Source: Rotaria sp. Silwood1
Lineage: Eukaryota; Rotifera; Eurotatoria; Philodinida; Philodinidae
Length of the DNA stretch: 64,000 nucleotides
Direction: 5' to 3'
Assembly: GCA_905250075.1 (NCBI GenBank)
Contig: CAJNOP010000347.1
Location: forward strand, 63,522-127,521
In this document: positions 16,400 through 29,718 of the stretch, in pieces
Layout of the letters: every line of letters starts with the position of its first letter
How positions within the stretch are numbered: position 1 is the stretch's first letter
Program-made: the position numbers and the translations under genes
The notes under the pieces: generated by a model
Database searches by the model: none
Told to the model about the DNA's origin: nothing
Seen by the model: only the letters and a program-made list of their open reading frames with translations

Positions 16400-19300
16400 T
16401 TAATTTGATCGATGATCAGTTCGAGTTTGATTATTTAATTCATTTGTTGCTTCCCAATATGATGGAGGTGCTGATGGATCAAATGTATCAGCTCTTGTAT
16501 TAATAAGTTCAGGTTGTGTATTAGACCAACGGCTAATCTTGAAAACACAAATAAATAATACAAAGACATGACTTTTCATTTTGAGAATGAAAATTTAATT
16601 TGTCTTAGACTAGAAATTATCAATATTTTCACTTGTTATAGATTATTCAAATAGTCACATTCAATATTCGTCTAAGAGATTAGTTAAATTAAGCTCGAAG
16701 AATAAAGGGGGTGGTCGGAAAATCATGGATTTTTCCCCACGCTGGAAATAGTATAAAATGAAAGTACTTGATGACTATAGAACTGCTCCGATGTCGGTTT
16801 CTTTAGATCCCGTCCCTTTTGTGGATAAAAGTTTTTATGAGAGAGTCCGTCAGAAGGTCATCCTATCTTAGCTATAGGCCGTTGGACAAAAAAATATTTT
16901 TTTGATTTTGTTATCTCAAATGAAAGGTCTAGTCAAACCATAATCAAATCCAAAATATTACATCATTTGGTTTTACCTGTGAGAAACGCGAGGTAAAACA
17001 AGTATAAAGCTCTATTTTGTCCTTAAAAAAACGGCATCCTGAGGGTGTGCTCGGTATTTTGACATTATTTCAAGAACGGCTTTACCGTTCGAGCTCGGGG
17101 CCGTCTCATTTGCTAGAGAGCAGTACAGACTACAAATTTGTCCTATTTGAATAACTAACATTTAGAGTGAAGAAAACGCTATAGGTCAAAAACTGTCAAA
17201 AACTCGAAAAATCTGCCCATCAGGGATAGCGGTATTTCGGACTCTTCTTGAGTGGTGCTCTATATGTTAATCACTCAAATAGAATAAATTTGTAGTCTGT
17301 ACTGCTCTCTAGCAAATGAGACGGCCCCGAGCTCGAACGGTAAAGCCGTTCTTGAAATAATGTCAAAATACCGAGCACACCCTCAGGATGCCGTTTTTTT
17401 AAGGACAAAATAGAGCTTTATACTTGTTTTACCTCGCGTTTCTCACAGGTAAAACCAAATATGATGTAATATTTTGGATTTGATTATGGTTAGACGAGAC
17501 CTTTCATTTGAGATAACAAAATCAAAAAAATATTTTTTGTCCGACGGCCTATAGCTAAGGTAGGGTGACCTTCTGACGGACTTTCTCTTAAAAACTTTTA
17601 TCCACAAAAGGGATGAGATCTAAAGAAACCGACATCGGAGCAGTTCTATAGTCATCAAGTACTTTCATTTTATACTATTTCCAGCATGGGGAAAAATCCA
17701 TGATTTTCCGACCATCCCCTTTCAATCATTGTTCAATAGCAAGAATAAAAAAAAACTGAATTCTGAAAAATCTCTATGGTACTTTCCTCTTTTTTGACCT
17801 ATTCGTATTGTATTTTTATTAACGCTCTAGAACGTTAATAAGGAAGTAGTTCATATATTCTAATAAGATGTTAATGATATACAGTTTTTGGTCGTATATG
17901 AATAACGTTTGTCACAGTGTCTATATGAGAAGGGATGATGGATGCGAATTTGTAATCTGAACAATGAGCTAGAAGTTTAATCTTCCATAGTATATTGAAT
18001 GTTTCTATAACAAAATATATTTTTTGAACTTTGTTCATAGAGAAAAATTAAAATAAAACGTGATCTTTAAAATAATAACTATAAATTGACTCCGATAGAC
18101 CTAGAAATATCTGTTAGATAAAAAATAAAACTATTAGTCGTTGATCTTTAGTAATAATAAAAAGATTTCTTGTACTCAACGTTCGAATTGAAATATGTTA
18201 TATACAAAATATATTTTTTTGAGTAATGATTTCGACTGTAATATATTTTCCTTTTCACATATTTTGAATATAAACACATTTTAATCCACGAATTTATTGC
18301 AATCAATATGTTGATTATTACTAAAAATTAACGGTTAATTCGCTTTTTACATCTAATAGACATTTCTAGATCTATAACTTTTCTTACTAAATGAACTAAT
18401 GCAGTCAATTTATAGTTATTCTAAACAACACATTTTATTGTAATTTTTCTATATAAAAAAACGGTTCTACAAATGCATATATATATGTATAGAAACATTC
18501 AAAATGAGAGATAGAACTTCTGTCCTATGTTTCACAAAAACACACATATACTGTACTATACAGATAATATATCTAATGATTCAATTATTAATTTATTCAG
18601 ATTTAACATTTCAAGAGGATATTATCTTAAAATAAAACTATTAGAATATAAATCATATAGAATTTGCGGAAAAAAAAAACTTACAGGATGAATTTCAAAT
18701 TGAGCAAATTTTTCTCTTGTTTCTATTTTAATTTGTTGACAAGGTTCACCATTCCAATTAAAACCAATAAAATATCCAGGTGTTCGTACAGATTCTAAAT
18801 AAATTGCATGAGCTGAACCTAATACATCATGTACACGAAATTCAGCTTCACGAGGAGGATATTGATTTATTGATGATGGTATAATAACAACTTGACCATA
18901 TTGTATACCAAGAAAATTATTATTATTATGAAAATAATAATGACCATTTTGATTTGATATAACAACCCAACAAGCATTTGTATATTGTGAACCAGTACCA
19001 CCAATAGCATTACATATTAATTGATTTGTTCTTGAAAGTACAATTTGTATTGAACGTCCAGATGTTCGTGAAATAAATTGAATTATATTACCATGTTTTA
19101 AATACACACTAAAATATGTAAATATTTATTTTCGTACTGTGTTTTTTTATTCATTTATTCTACCGTGGATCTGTGCCTTTAACTAATGTATTGACAGTAT
19201 TTGTAGCTGATATTAAATAATCATTACCACCTTCAACTTTTGATGCAAGATCATAGACTTTTTCAACAGCTTTTTTACTAAGATTACCAAAAAAACTCAT
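16400..19300 (-). CDS. Small protein with possible beta-trefoil domain and C-terminal PPxY motif (232 aa, 3 exons)
   Basis: Exons 19164-19300, 18685-19108 and 16400-16537 sum to 699 nt. The protein begins MSFFGNLSKKAVEKVYDLAS, a short amphipathic helix, followed by about 140 residues of alternating hydrophobic segments with Gly turns (GNIIQFISRTSGRSIQIVL ... GHYYFHNNNNFLGIQYG ... PGYFIGFNWNGEP), which resembles a beta-trefoil or lectin-like fold. The C-terminus contains APPSYWEA, a PPxY motif of the kind bound by WW domains of NEDD4-type ubiquitin ligases. There is no signal peptide, so it is probably cytoplasmic. The fold is my inference from pattern only, and I cannot name a family. Intron 2 is 2.1 kb and is mostly a palindromic element. 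Confidence 0.8.
16704..17722. mobile_element. 1.0-kb foldback palindrome
   Basis: The two halves are near-perfect reverse complements around about 17213. The left begins AAGGGGGTGGTCGGAAAATC and the right ends with its complement near 17722. Each arm is about 500 bp. There is no coding capacity and no clear target duplication. It is a foldback or long-TIR non-autonomous transposon inside an intron. Confidence 0.88.
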
Positions 19301-20067
19301 TTTATGTGAATGAAAATCTTCAATGGTTTAAGAAATACGAAATCGTTTTTCGTTTTTTTTTTTTTGGCAATAAAAATGAGTCATTAGCAAGGAAGAACGA
19401 TTATCAGGTTTCTTTCTTTTTCTTTTTTTACCATGACAATCCTATTTTAACCAATCAATCAACAGTCATGTATTCCTGCCATCTTCTTTTCTTTCAATTC
19501 ATTTACGAAATTTCAAAAAAAAAATTAAAATCCATTTTCTTTTTTTTATTTGACTTTTTTTTTTTACAAGATAGATACGTATATAACCGGAAAATAGAAT
19601 AAATCGAAAAAATGAGACATAGCAGAGTTATTTTAAAAAAAAACAAATGACAACAATAAAAAGAGAAAACGTAAATAAAATTTTTCGAACATACTACAAT
19701 AGTTATGGACATTTTTTTGTTATGTTTGAATGAGAACAAAATTTCTATATATACTGATCGATTCATCGAAAAATGGAATGTTTTTTTAAATGAAATAATA
19801 CAAAAAAAAAAAAAAGAGAACTATCACTCTTTTATAAAATGGAATTAATAAGAGTGACTAGTAAATTTACGATGAACAAACAAGCAAAAAAAAAAATATG
19901 ATCTTTTTATTTTCGTTTACATAATATATGTTTAGAGAATATAAGGAAATAAGTTATAACATTTAACAATAGTAACGAATTAGAAAAAAAAACATTCTCT
20001 TGTTAGATAAGATATAAAAGAACTGTACAATAGAGAAATATCGAATATTTCGAATTCTTTTTTTTTT

Positions 20068-20160
20068 TTAATGTTTTTCCAATAATGTTGGATTATTCAT
20101 TAAAATTAAAATTAATAAATAATCAATATATTCGTGTAATTGTTGATTGGTACTCATGAG
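20068..20160 (-). CDS. Alternative last exon of the Rab11-FIP gene encoding a shorter Rab11-binding domain
   Basis: Downstream of the main stop at 20449, the minus strand has ATTTTAG then a 93-nt phase-0 exon reading LMSTNQQLHEYIDYLLILIL followed by MNNPTLLEKH and a stop. The main last exon also begins in phase 0 with LMS and contains LREYIERMLTVIIENSPQLL. Both align with the end of vertebrate FIP3/4 (pattern LRQYMDKIxxxILDxNPxxLEIK). Splicing from the shared donor at 20935 (after SKDE) would give an isoform whose linker before the LxxYI helix is exactly seven residues shorter and which ends right after the domain. Confidence 0.7.
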   Translation of the reverse strand, partial: LMSTNQQLHEYIDYLLILILMNNPTLLEKH

Positions 20161-20448
20161 CTAAAATAGAAAAATAAAAAAAAAACAAATTAATATTTTT
20201 TGCGTAATTAAAAGAGAGAAAATAAAATATTTATCGTAAAACAAAAACAAACAAACAAACAAGCGTGCAAATAATTAGCTATAAAGATCTTAAATTACTA
20301 TATAGAAAAGATATGAGATGATGAATAGTGTCGAAAACGATTATGTAAACTAAAGGAGAAAGCGCATAGAAGAAGATGAATTTAATTTATGATGTCAAAG
20401 AAACAAAACATAAAAGCATTAAGCTGATAATAAAGAAGGAAATCCACG

Positions 20449-23400
20449 TTACAGGTGACAATACTTGTCATTTGATTGTTTTGTTGTAGTCGATGTAGAT
20501 AATGAATCACTTTTAGTTGATTCAGTAGCTTTTAATGGTTCAGAAGGAATAGATTTATTTTCTATTTCTTTTGATGATGTTTTTAATGATTGTGTTTGTT
20601 GATTCATTGTTAAATTTAATGGCATTCCTAATGAACCTCCATGTGTACCAGCATTCATTGTAATTTCAAGTAATTGAGGACTATTTTCGATGATTACAGT
20701 TAACATTCGTTCAATATATTCTCGAAGACGATCACTAGCCAATAATTGTTCTCTTAATTTGCTCATTAACTGCAAATATTTCATATTATGTATAATAAGA
20801 AAAATCTTTAGTTTTTAACAAAATTATATTTAGGGAGAAAACGAATATTATAAATTTTTGCAAAAATTGTTTTCATGAGACTTTTTATTTTTCATTTTTT
20901 TTTTTGAAAAAACGTTAATTATAATCTATTATTACCTCATCTTTTGATAGAACTTCAAGTTCAGCAGCATATGATAATGAACTTTGATTAGACATTAATC
21001 GTCGACCTTCATCAATACCACTAGACAAAAAACAAAAAAAAGATATCAATAAAATTTGTTTTTTTTTTTTCTTAATTATATACATTGCAACAGCACGTTC
21101 TCGTAATTCGTCATTTTCATGTTTAAGTTTTTCATTTTCCTAGATAATAAAAAGAATTTTTATTTGAAATCTTATTTTTATTTTCTAAACATACGAGTTT
21201 TAATGCTCGAACTTGTGCATCAAGATCTTGAATACGTATTTCAGTAGTTTTTATAATATTTTCTGTATTATATAATGTATGAGAAAAGTTTTTACGTGAT
21301 GAGTCCGATGATAATTGTTCAGCAAGCTAAAAAAAAACCAATATTTAAAAATTACTCTTTTCTTATTTTAAAATCAAATTTGTTTATTTTATACTTGTAT
21401 ATTTAGTAATTTTTCTTGTTCAAGTTGTTGACGTTGAAGACGTAATTGTTCTAATAATTTTTCATTATCTTCAGCTAAATCATTACATCGAAGTTGACTA
21501 TCATGTAATTGATGATCAACATCTTCAAGTTTCTAAAAATATTCAAATAATAAAATTAGTTAAATATATACTTTTTATTTAACTATAAGAAAAAAATTAT
21601 CGTTCAGGATTCAGTAGATTTACACATCAATATTCTTTACTCATTCTTACCTATCAGAGCTCCGCGAGACACGGGATTAGTCCCATCCCGCTTCAGGACG
21701 AGATTAAATCAATGCCTGTGTGCGTCCCGTCAAGTGTATATGAGGTAGGGTTGTGGGCGTTCTGGAAAAAAACATAAAGGAGGTTTACAGAATCTTTTAG
21801 GCTAAAATCAAAAAAGTTTCGAGAAGAATGTCAGAAGCATTTTTTAAGGTTTTTGCTTTCGGCTAAAAAATAGAACTTTTCAAAGGCTCAAATCATTCTG
21901 CAAATCTTATTTAGAGTATACACATTCACATCTCGAAAAATATCAACAATAGACTTTTTTTTCAGATAATCTTCTAAGATTAGTTACTCGATGAGTAGTA
22001 TTTAAAGTAATAAAAATATTATTTCAGAATAGATATTTGGTAAAATAAATGATTAACATTGAAAATAAAAGCAGAAATTTCTTGGTCTTTATTCAAGTCT
22101 ACTTCGAAAAAGAGAAGTTACATTCATATGATAAAATGAGGTGGTATGGTACAAGATCGTGCGGAACACACAGAGCGGGATAGGACGATTTTTTTAGTCG
22201 TCTCGCGAAGCTCTGTTACCTGCCTTTACAATCTCTGGTAGATGATTAAAAATTCTATAACAACATAATATTCATTGGACAAGAATTAATTCTGTTACAA
22301 AGCTCAATAAGAATAGTAGTTAGAGATATACGTTAATGTATGGTTGAAATTTTCAAATGAAAATAAAGATGATGGTAGGGAGCGTAATGATAAGATCATT
22401 TCGGAAAATTTAACATCTATTTTTATATTCCGAAGACGATTCAATTGATCAGTACCAATATCGAAATGAATAGATCCGGCAGATTGATATAAAATCTATA
22501 TCGATTTTATTTCTATACAGTACTATGATTTATGAAATTTATAGTATTCTCAATTTTGAAGATTTATTATGATTTTCTTGAATAAAATTTTTTAGTTAGT
22601 TATTGTCTATATGAATCGATTGAAGAGTAATTTAATTTTTTTTTTCCCATTAAATTAATCACACAATATGTATTTACCTCTTTTAATTGTCTAACGTCTT
22701 TTTTCATTTGTCCATTTGTTGTTTGTGTTTGTTTAAGTTCAGTTTCAATTGCATTAATTCTAAAATAAAAATAATTTTTATATTTAATTCACTTCTTTAA
22801 TATATATATATATTAGAGGCTAGAACAACAACAATAAGACATATATATATATTCAAACAATGCATGCAAGAAGAAGAATACACAGTTAAATTAATAATTA
22901 TTTAAAAAAGAAACAGACCTCATTACACTAGAAGATTCAATCGAATAGGAATTTTTGTTTTTTTTACGATAAAAAAAAAAAAAGTTATTAAGATTATTTA
23001 CCTTGTTTGTAGAGTTTCTTTTTCTTGTAAAAAACTTCGATCTTTTTGATTCTGAATAGAGGTTAAAGAAATATGTTTTTTCTTTTTTTGTAAATTATAT
23101 TTTAACATACAATATATTCAGCGTATTTTTGTTGTTCACTTCGTGTTGTACTTGATTGTTGTCCTTCAAGATCTTGAAAACGATCTTCAAGTGCTAAAAG
23201 TCTATTTTTTCAAAAATAAAATTCTTATGAATTTTTTATATATATGAATATTTACCGTTTTTTTAAATCAGTATTTTCATATTGAATTTTAGTTAAACGA
23301 TCAGTTGTTGTCTGTTTTTGTACAGTTAAATCTTCAACAGTTTTTTGTAATTCATCAACCTATTTAAAAAAACAAACAGAAGAAGTAATTAAAATTAATT

Positions 23401-26052
23401 TCTTTTTTGTTGTTTTGAAAAATTTCTACGAACACTTTCTTGTAATTGTTGATCAATTTCTTCAGATGGAATTGTTGATTTTAAAGGATTATTTCGTTTT
23501 AATACTTCACTAAAAAAAAATAATATTAAAATCAAAATATAAAAAAAAACAACATCAAACATACGCTATACGTTGAGGTGTACCAGCACGTGGATGTATT
23601 AAATCCGTTGAATAATTATTAGAATTCGGCTCAGCTATACCAGTGAATTCTTCTTCGTCACCGAAACTATAAGAGAGAAAAAAACAAGAATATTTTTTTT
23701 TTCTTCATAATTCAGAAAACGTCTAAATTTTGTTTTCGGACATCGCTAATTACAAACAGAAATAAACATTTCAAGTAAATTTAATACTACAGCGGAATAA
23801 AATAACTTCCGGGTTCTTATCAAATGAAATAGAGAAGTGAAAATAAAATCAAAAGTGTCTTGTTTGCCATTTGAACTCACAGGAGGTCTTTACGAGGAAA
23901 CCTCTCCAAGTGTTAATCGCCGATCGAGCTCATATTTTGCCCATAAAGAAGACTTGCAGACGCCCAGAAAGATTCGTTCCCATTCACTGTCCTTCCGAAG
24001 TTATGATTGTTTTACTGGTTTTTCGATCTCTTGCAATGGTATTTATAGGAAAGGTCAACAATGAAATTTTGTCTATAAACAGGTCTTATGATCACTAGAA
24101 TGTTCTAAAAGTTTCAGCTAAAATGAACGTTTCTTTCTCGAGATATTGAATTTTCAAGAAACTCGATTTTTTGACGTTTGCCTTTGCAATATGATCGTTC
24201 CTTGAAAATTCAATATCTTGAGAAAGAAACGTTCATTTTAGCTGAAACCCTTAGGACATTCTAGTGACCATGAGACCTGTTTATGGAAAAAATTCCATTG
24301 TTGGTCTTTCCTATAAATACTATTGCCAGAGGTTGAAAAACTAGTAAAATGGTCGTAATTCCGGAAGAACAGCGTATAGTGACGAATCCTTCCGAGCTTC
24401 TTCTAGTCTTACTTATGGGCAAAATATGAGCTCAATCGGCTCGTTAGTAAGGCTACAAGGCCTCAAAGAATACGTGCCCAACTATCTCAGGCATCGAACC
24501 TAAATCGTCTTACTGAATTTTCGACCTGAAATTCAACTCATAGATAGATCTAATGAGTCTTAAAATATCTGAAAAATTTCAGCCAAAACTAATATTGATT
24601 TGTCGCAATATTCAATTTCTAATAAATAGTAATTTCCTACAGACATGTCAAATAAATCGTGTTTACTAGGAAATTCAATATTTTTTTTTGGTTGAAATTT
24701 AGGGGTCATGAAACCTATCTATGGGTAAATAGGCTGGTTGAAAATAAGTCAATATCAGAGGTCCATGAACAAGAACTCTTGCACACTTTTTCTAGTCTTA
24801 CTAGAACCTCCTTATGAGTTCAAACAATCTATGACATTTCGAATAGTTCTATTACTTCTATAAGACTTTAATGGATGAGAATTTGTTTTATGTTTTTTTT
24901 TGTCTTCTGAACAGTATATAGACCTTCAAAAGCGCATTTTTTTTTAAGATTAACTTACACAGATGAATCCAATATTGGTGAAAACGATTGATTATTTTGA
25001 CTATTGTTCAAACTTTGATTTATATTTTTACTTTTAGTATTAAGTTTGTTGTTTGTTAATTGTAGTTTGTTAGTATGAGATGCTTCTTCACTTTCAACGT
25101 CGTACTCGTTAAAAGTTGTTGTACTACCGTCTTGATTCTATAAAAAATTTTCAAAAAAAAAAACCCCGACAATTTTTAAGATTTGAGAAAAAAAAAAAAG
25201 AATAAAACTAAAAGACATTGACAAAGAAATATTAACAAAATAATATTAAATAACCTCTTCGATTATAAGATTTGGTAAATATAATAATGAAGAAAAATCA
25301 AAACCATTATTTGTTTTCTAAGAAAAATAAAATTCTTTTTCTTTCTATATATATATATTTTTTTTTGTTGTTTTCTATATAATTAAATTATAATAAATAA
25401 TTTATTAATCTTACCAAACTACGTTGATCAGAATCTTCTACTAATGAATTTTCTCGACTACGACGTGTTAAATCAGATGCAACATCTTTTAATGAAACAC
25501 CTTGTAATGAACTTATTTGAGCAATACCATGACAAAATTGATTAAAATTAATAAAACCAGTTTTTTTTGGATCTAATGCTTTTGTTATTCTAGCAAGTTG
25601 CTAAAAAAAAAAGAGAGAACAATAGATTTGTTTATATCATAAATATTATGTGGTATTGATCGAAAAAGAAAAATCAGAGAAAGAAAAGAAAATAATCATA
25701 GCTTTTATGTTCGATTTATGTATATACAAATATGAGACGATTTACATATGCACCTGACTCTAAAAAGACCGTCATTTTTATGCTTTATATTTGCATTTTG
25801 TATTCCGATTTAATAATCAAGCACGTTTTTTGTTCTCTCTCGATAGAAGAAGAAGAAGAAAAGAACTGACTAGTTTCACGTTTCTTTAGAAGTATACTCA
25901 TATGAACAGTTGTTCATATATTAAAATTCTAATGTACTTACTTCAGCATCGGAATAATAATTATTAGCAACATCAACAAAACGACGTAACTGAATTTGTC
26001 CCTCATTATTTTCATCCAAAATTGAAAATACTTCTTTTAAATCAAAATCCAT
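20449..26052 (-). CDS. Rab11 family-interacting protein 3/4 homologue (nuclear fallout type), about 16 exons
   Basis: Class II Rab11-FIP: these proteins bind Rab11 (and Arf) GTPases on recycling endosomes and act in cytokinesis and membrane traffic. The start is MDFDLKEVFSILDENNEGQI at 26052. An N-terminal EF-hand-like region follows (FSILDENNEGQIQL ... ITKALDPKKTGFINFNQFCHGI, 25415-26052), then an acidic, Ser-rich linker, then a long coiled coil over many short exons between 23511 and 20936 (for example LTVQKQTTTDRLTKIQYEN and LRLQRQQLEQEKLLN). The C-terminal Rab11-binding domain is SKDELMSKLREQLLASDRL followed by REYIERMLTVIIENSPQLLE. Unlike known FIPs it continues about 65 residues past this domain, rich in Ser, Thr and Lys. 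Exon edges in the coiled coil are approximate. Two long introns contain mobile elements. A second possible last exon lies at 20068-20160. Confidence 0.9.
21655..22215. mobile_element. Non-autonomous hAT-type element (561 bp)
   Basis: The ends are CAGAGCTCCGCGAGAC and GTCTCGCGAAGCTCTG, a 16-bp inverted repeat with one mismatch and the CAGAG start usual in hAT elements. The flanks TTACCTAT (21647-21654) and TTACCTGC (22216-22223) match at 6 of 8 positions. The interior is not palindromic and has no transposase. It lies in a Rab11-FIP intron. Confidence 0.78.
23890..24450. mobile_element. Foldback palindrome of the CGAGGNAA...CCAAGTG family
   Basis: The left arm (CGAGGAAACCTCTCCAAGTG, then GAGCTCATATTTTGCCCATA) returns as its reverse complement ending near 24450. 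The centre at about 24180 carries a hairpin of TTCTCGAGATATTGAATTTT. A more decayed palindrome follows at about 24530-24740. Short open frames here are a by-product of the repeat. Confidence 0.8.
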
Positions 26053-29000
26053 TGTGTAAATTTATTTTTTATATTATAATAATCAGAAATATCATAGTCT
26101 TAACAATAATCGTTTCATCTGAAAGACATTTAAAAAAAAAAAAGTGGTCTTTTTTTCTTCTTTTTTTATCTACTAAGTCTACGGACAAACATTCACACAA
26201 CTATTTATCTACAATTAATATATTGGTCTATAGAGGAAAAAAAAAAGAGTAACGATCTTCACCTTTCTCTTCTACGAAATAGACCAATTAAAAGAAATGA
26301 AAAAAAAAACCGGCACAAAAAAAAATGTTCTACTTCCGTTATGTCAAGTCAAGAACAACGTTCACATTCATATAGGTATAATAGAAAAGAAAATTTACTA
26401 CTGATATAGAACCATACCTGTTCATTCATGAGAGAGAAGGCAAAAAAAGAAAGTATTAGATAAACGATCAATAACTATGTAACATTCAAATGTGAAAAGA
26501 CAATAATTGTTAATAATAAAAAGGCTAATGATTGAAGTATGTGTTTCGAATATTCAATGTCTAACAAGTGACACTTATTGAAGTCTAGGGCTTCATTTTG
26601 TAACAATAATTAACTTCACCTATATTTGCGATTTTTATGAGTAATGCAAGTAAATCAGTCAAAGAAAAACAAAAAACAAGTACCTTTGTCGGTCATGGCT
26701 TATAACAAAAAAAAAAAAATGACTATACTATTATGATGAATTGTCATATACGTTCATTCTATTAATAAAAAATGATCGAATAGTGCTAAATATATATGTG
26801 TGTCATTCAAATGACAACTAGCAAATAATTCTTGATACGCCTGTTATAAGCGAAAAAAGATTTATGAGTATTGCTTATCAACCTGTCTATTATGATGACG
26901 ATAGAAAAGTTGATCATAAGTAATTAGAGAAAAGAAAATGTGAAGTCGCATACAAATACAACTTGTCCTATGTTCTTATCGATCGTCCAACACAAATACA
27001 CATACTTCTTTACTATCAAAAAAACGTAAATTAGTAAAATAATTGACTAAACGCGCGCACATACATAAAAGAAAAAAAAGAGAGTAAATGCATGATGACA
27101 TATCATCATGCTAACGTATCTATTGAAAAATAATAATAAAAAAAAAACAAATCTTCGAACATTCAATGACACATAGATTGAGTCATGATTTTAGGTTGTA
27201 CTTTTTGTTTTTTTCAACATCAACAAAAAGAAGAAAAATCTCGAAAATGAATACTTACAAAATTTACATAGTAATAAATCCGTTAATATTAGTCATCATT
27301 TTCTTTCTTTCTCTCTCTCTCTTTCTACGAATAAATGTCTAAAAGGAATATATTTATTTGCTTATTGATTATGGAAATATTGGCTATGGCACATAAAAAT
27401 ATTCGTTTTTTTTGTTTGCGTACTTACCTCTCTCTCTCTCTTCTCGTCTCAAGAATAACAACAATCTTGAGGGACAAACAAAAATTGTCATGATCGTTAT
27501 ATAAATACTTGAATGATTCTGATTTTCGTTTTCGTTTTCGTTTTCTTCTTTTTTTTTCTAATGAGAGCAAACACACACATACACATCTATTTGTCCTTGT
27601 CCTGCCAACAGACATATGTATGTACATACATATTTCGAACAGAGGTCACTATTAAAAGCAACTAATCATCAAATATGCAAACATTTGTGATTTACGAAAA
27701 GTTGATACACCTACTCAAGTATTCGATTTGAAAATTTGTTCTTCTTCGTCTTTTTTTTTTCAATAATGCTATGACGAAGAAACTATTATATAAGTAAAAA
27801 AAAAAAAGTATAATATTTCGATTGTTTCATTACAATAACTTAGATAGAAAGAAACTAACAAGTGATCATTAACAAGAAAAGAATAAAAAATTAAAAAAAC
27901 ATAACTATTATTCGTTTACCTATTGGATATAAATATAACCAGTGGAAAAAGTATTAGAATTTTAATTGAGGTTTTACGTTGGAAAGAAATCAAAAAATGG
28001 TTTTGTTTTTAATTGAAAATTTACAATTGAAACTAAGAATTTTACTCTTCATACAAGAACATATCTACTAAGTTCATTTTCATTTCTTAAAAGTATAATT
28101 AAAAACCAAAAACAGTTGAATTTTGTCAAACGATTAGGACATTGATGCAATATGAAAGTTTGAAAGAAAACTATATTTACTAAGTCAAGTAGTATTTATT
28201 TTAAGGAATAATTCTAACAAAATCGATGTATAAAAACAAACTATTGAGATATCTCAATGGTTTGTATGTATCTTTGAAGAAAACTATAGTTTAAAAGAAA
28301 GAAAAAAAGAAGTGTTTTTAATAAGAATAAATGATCAAACTAAATTATGGAATATGTCTAAACATCAAATGTATAATAAAATTTTATATAAGATTTCATG
28401 ATTTTTCATGTTTCTATTAAATTATTATCAATAAGTTTTAAAACTAGTATTTAAAATTTATTTATTTTTTTTTTCAGATAATAGCCAAGTAATATAATCA
28501 TTTTAAATGAACATTTCAAAATATGATTTTATTAACAAACCAAACGAGTATTAATAATTTTTTTTTTCGTTTTGGTAATATTATGTACATTTTTATTTTC
28601 AAATATATATCGTTACTAGCACTTAGATTTCGATGAGTTATTGTCAATAACATTCATATTATATGAATCATTATAATATATTCTATTCAACACGATGTAT
28701 GTTATAATTATATTGTATTATTGTTGTTATTTTTTTTTCATGTGAAGAATTCATAAATATACTCAAGAATACTCTCTAAGAATCAAACAGTTTACATCAT
28801 ATTTTTACAGTTTATTTGAGTAAAATTTATAAGAATATATATTTTAAATTGTATAAATGATTTTGCATTTGTTTTTGAATATCAAGAGAATATTATTGAT
28901 TGGTAAAAATTGTTTTTTTTTTGAATTTATATCATTTCATTAGATAGAAGATATTGAATTATTTCAATGAAAAAAAAAAAATACTTTTCGGAAAAAAGAA

Positions 29001-29108
29001 AAATTTTTTTTTTTCTAAAACAAACAAATTTTAAACATGATCATTAGAAATATCATGATTACAAATATGTAAATATTGTACTTTTCCATTTCATAAAATA
29101 CAATAAAG

Positions 29109-29207
29109 ATTACTTCCTGATTATATTAATTCAATTAATCAAAAAAACCTTATTTAAATAAGGTTGTTTTTTTTTGGTCGATTGAATCTTTACAATTAGG
29201 AAGTAAT
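29109..29207. mobile_element. Small palindromic element
   Basis: Ends ATTACTTCC and GGAAGTAAT are inverted, and the arms pair through to a central CCTTATTTAAATAAGG. It is about 99 bp. It may be a MITE or a stable hairpin. Confidence 0.6.
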
Positions 29208-29718
29208 CGTATTTTTTTTTTCATAGGTAATTTGATATGCACGATCTAATTACATTAAATAAATTGAAAATAAAACTTTACGTAAAATTTTTCAATTTTT
29301 AGTACTTTACATTGAAAAAGTTCTGTTGATTTTGTACAAATAAATCGATTTGCATGTTTCTTTTTTTTATGTATGTCTATGAACATAGGTTGATGGAGAA
29401 AACCAACCGAGGTAATATATACTATTTGAGTTTATATCGAAATTACAAGGTAAAATTAACAAAAGTCTCAAATAATTTGCTTCTATCAACATTTGAAGCT
29501 AAATTATAATTATTTTTTGACTAAACTTTTGTTATATAACGAAATATGAAAAGAATATAATGTCCATGAGAAGTTTCAGCTAAAAATACTTTTTTTTTTA
29601 AGAATTAAATTTTATATCTTGCGTAAATGAATATTCTTTTCAACTTCGAATTGAAATTGCCCAGTTCAAACTCGAAGTTCTATGACAACAAGTTATTTCA
29701 AATTTTTCCTAGTCTCAC

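Noticed and set aside
23837..24098. Two overlapping plus-strand open frames
   Set aside because: They lie within one arm of a foldback element and are not conserved in its other arm or in related elements.
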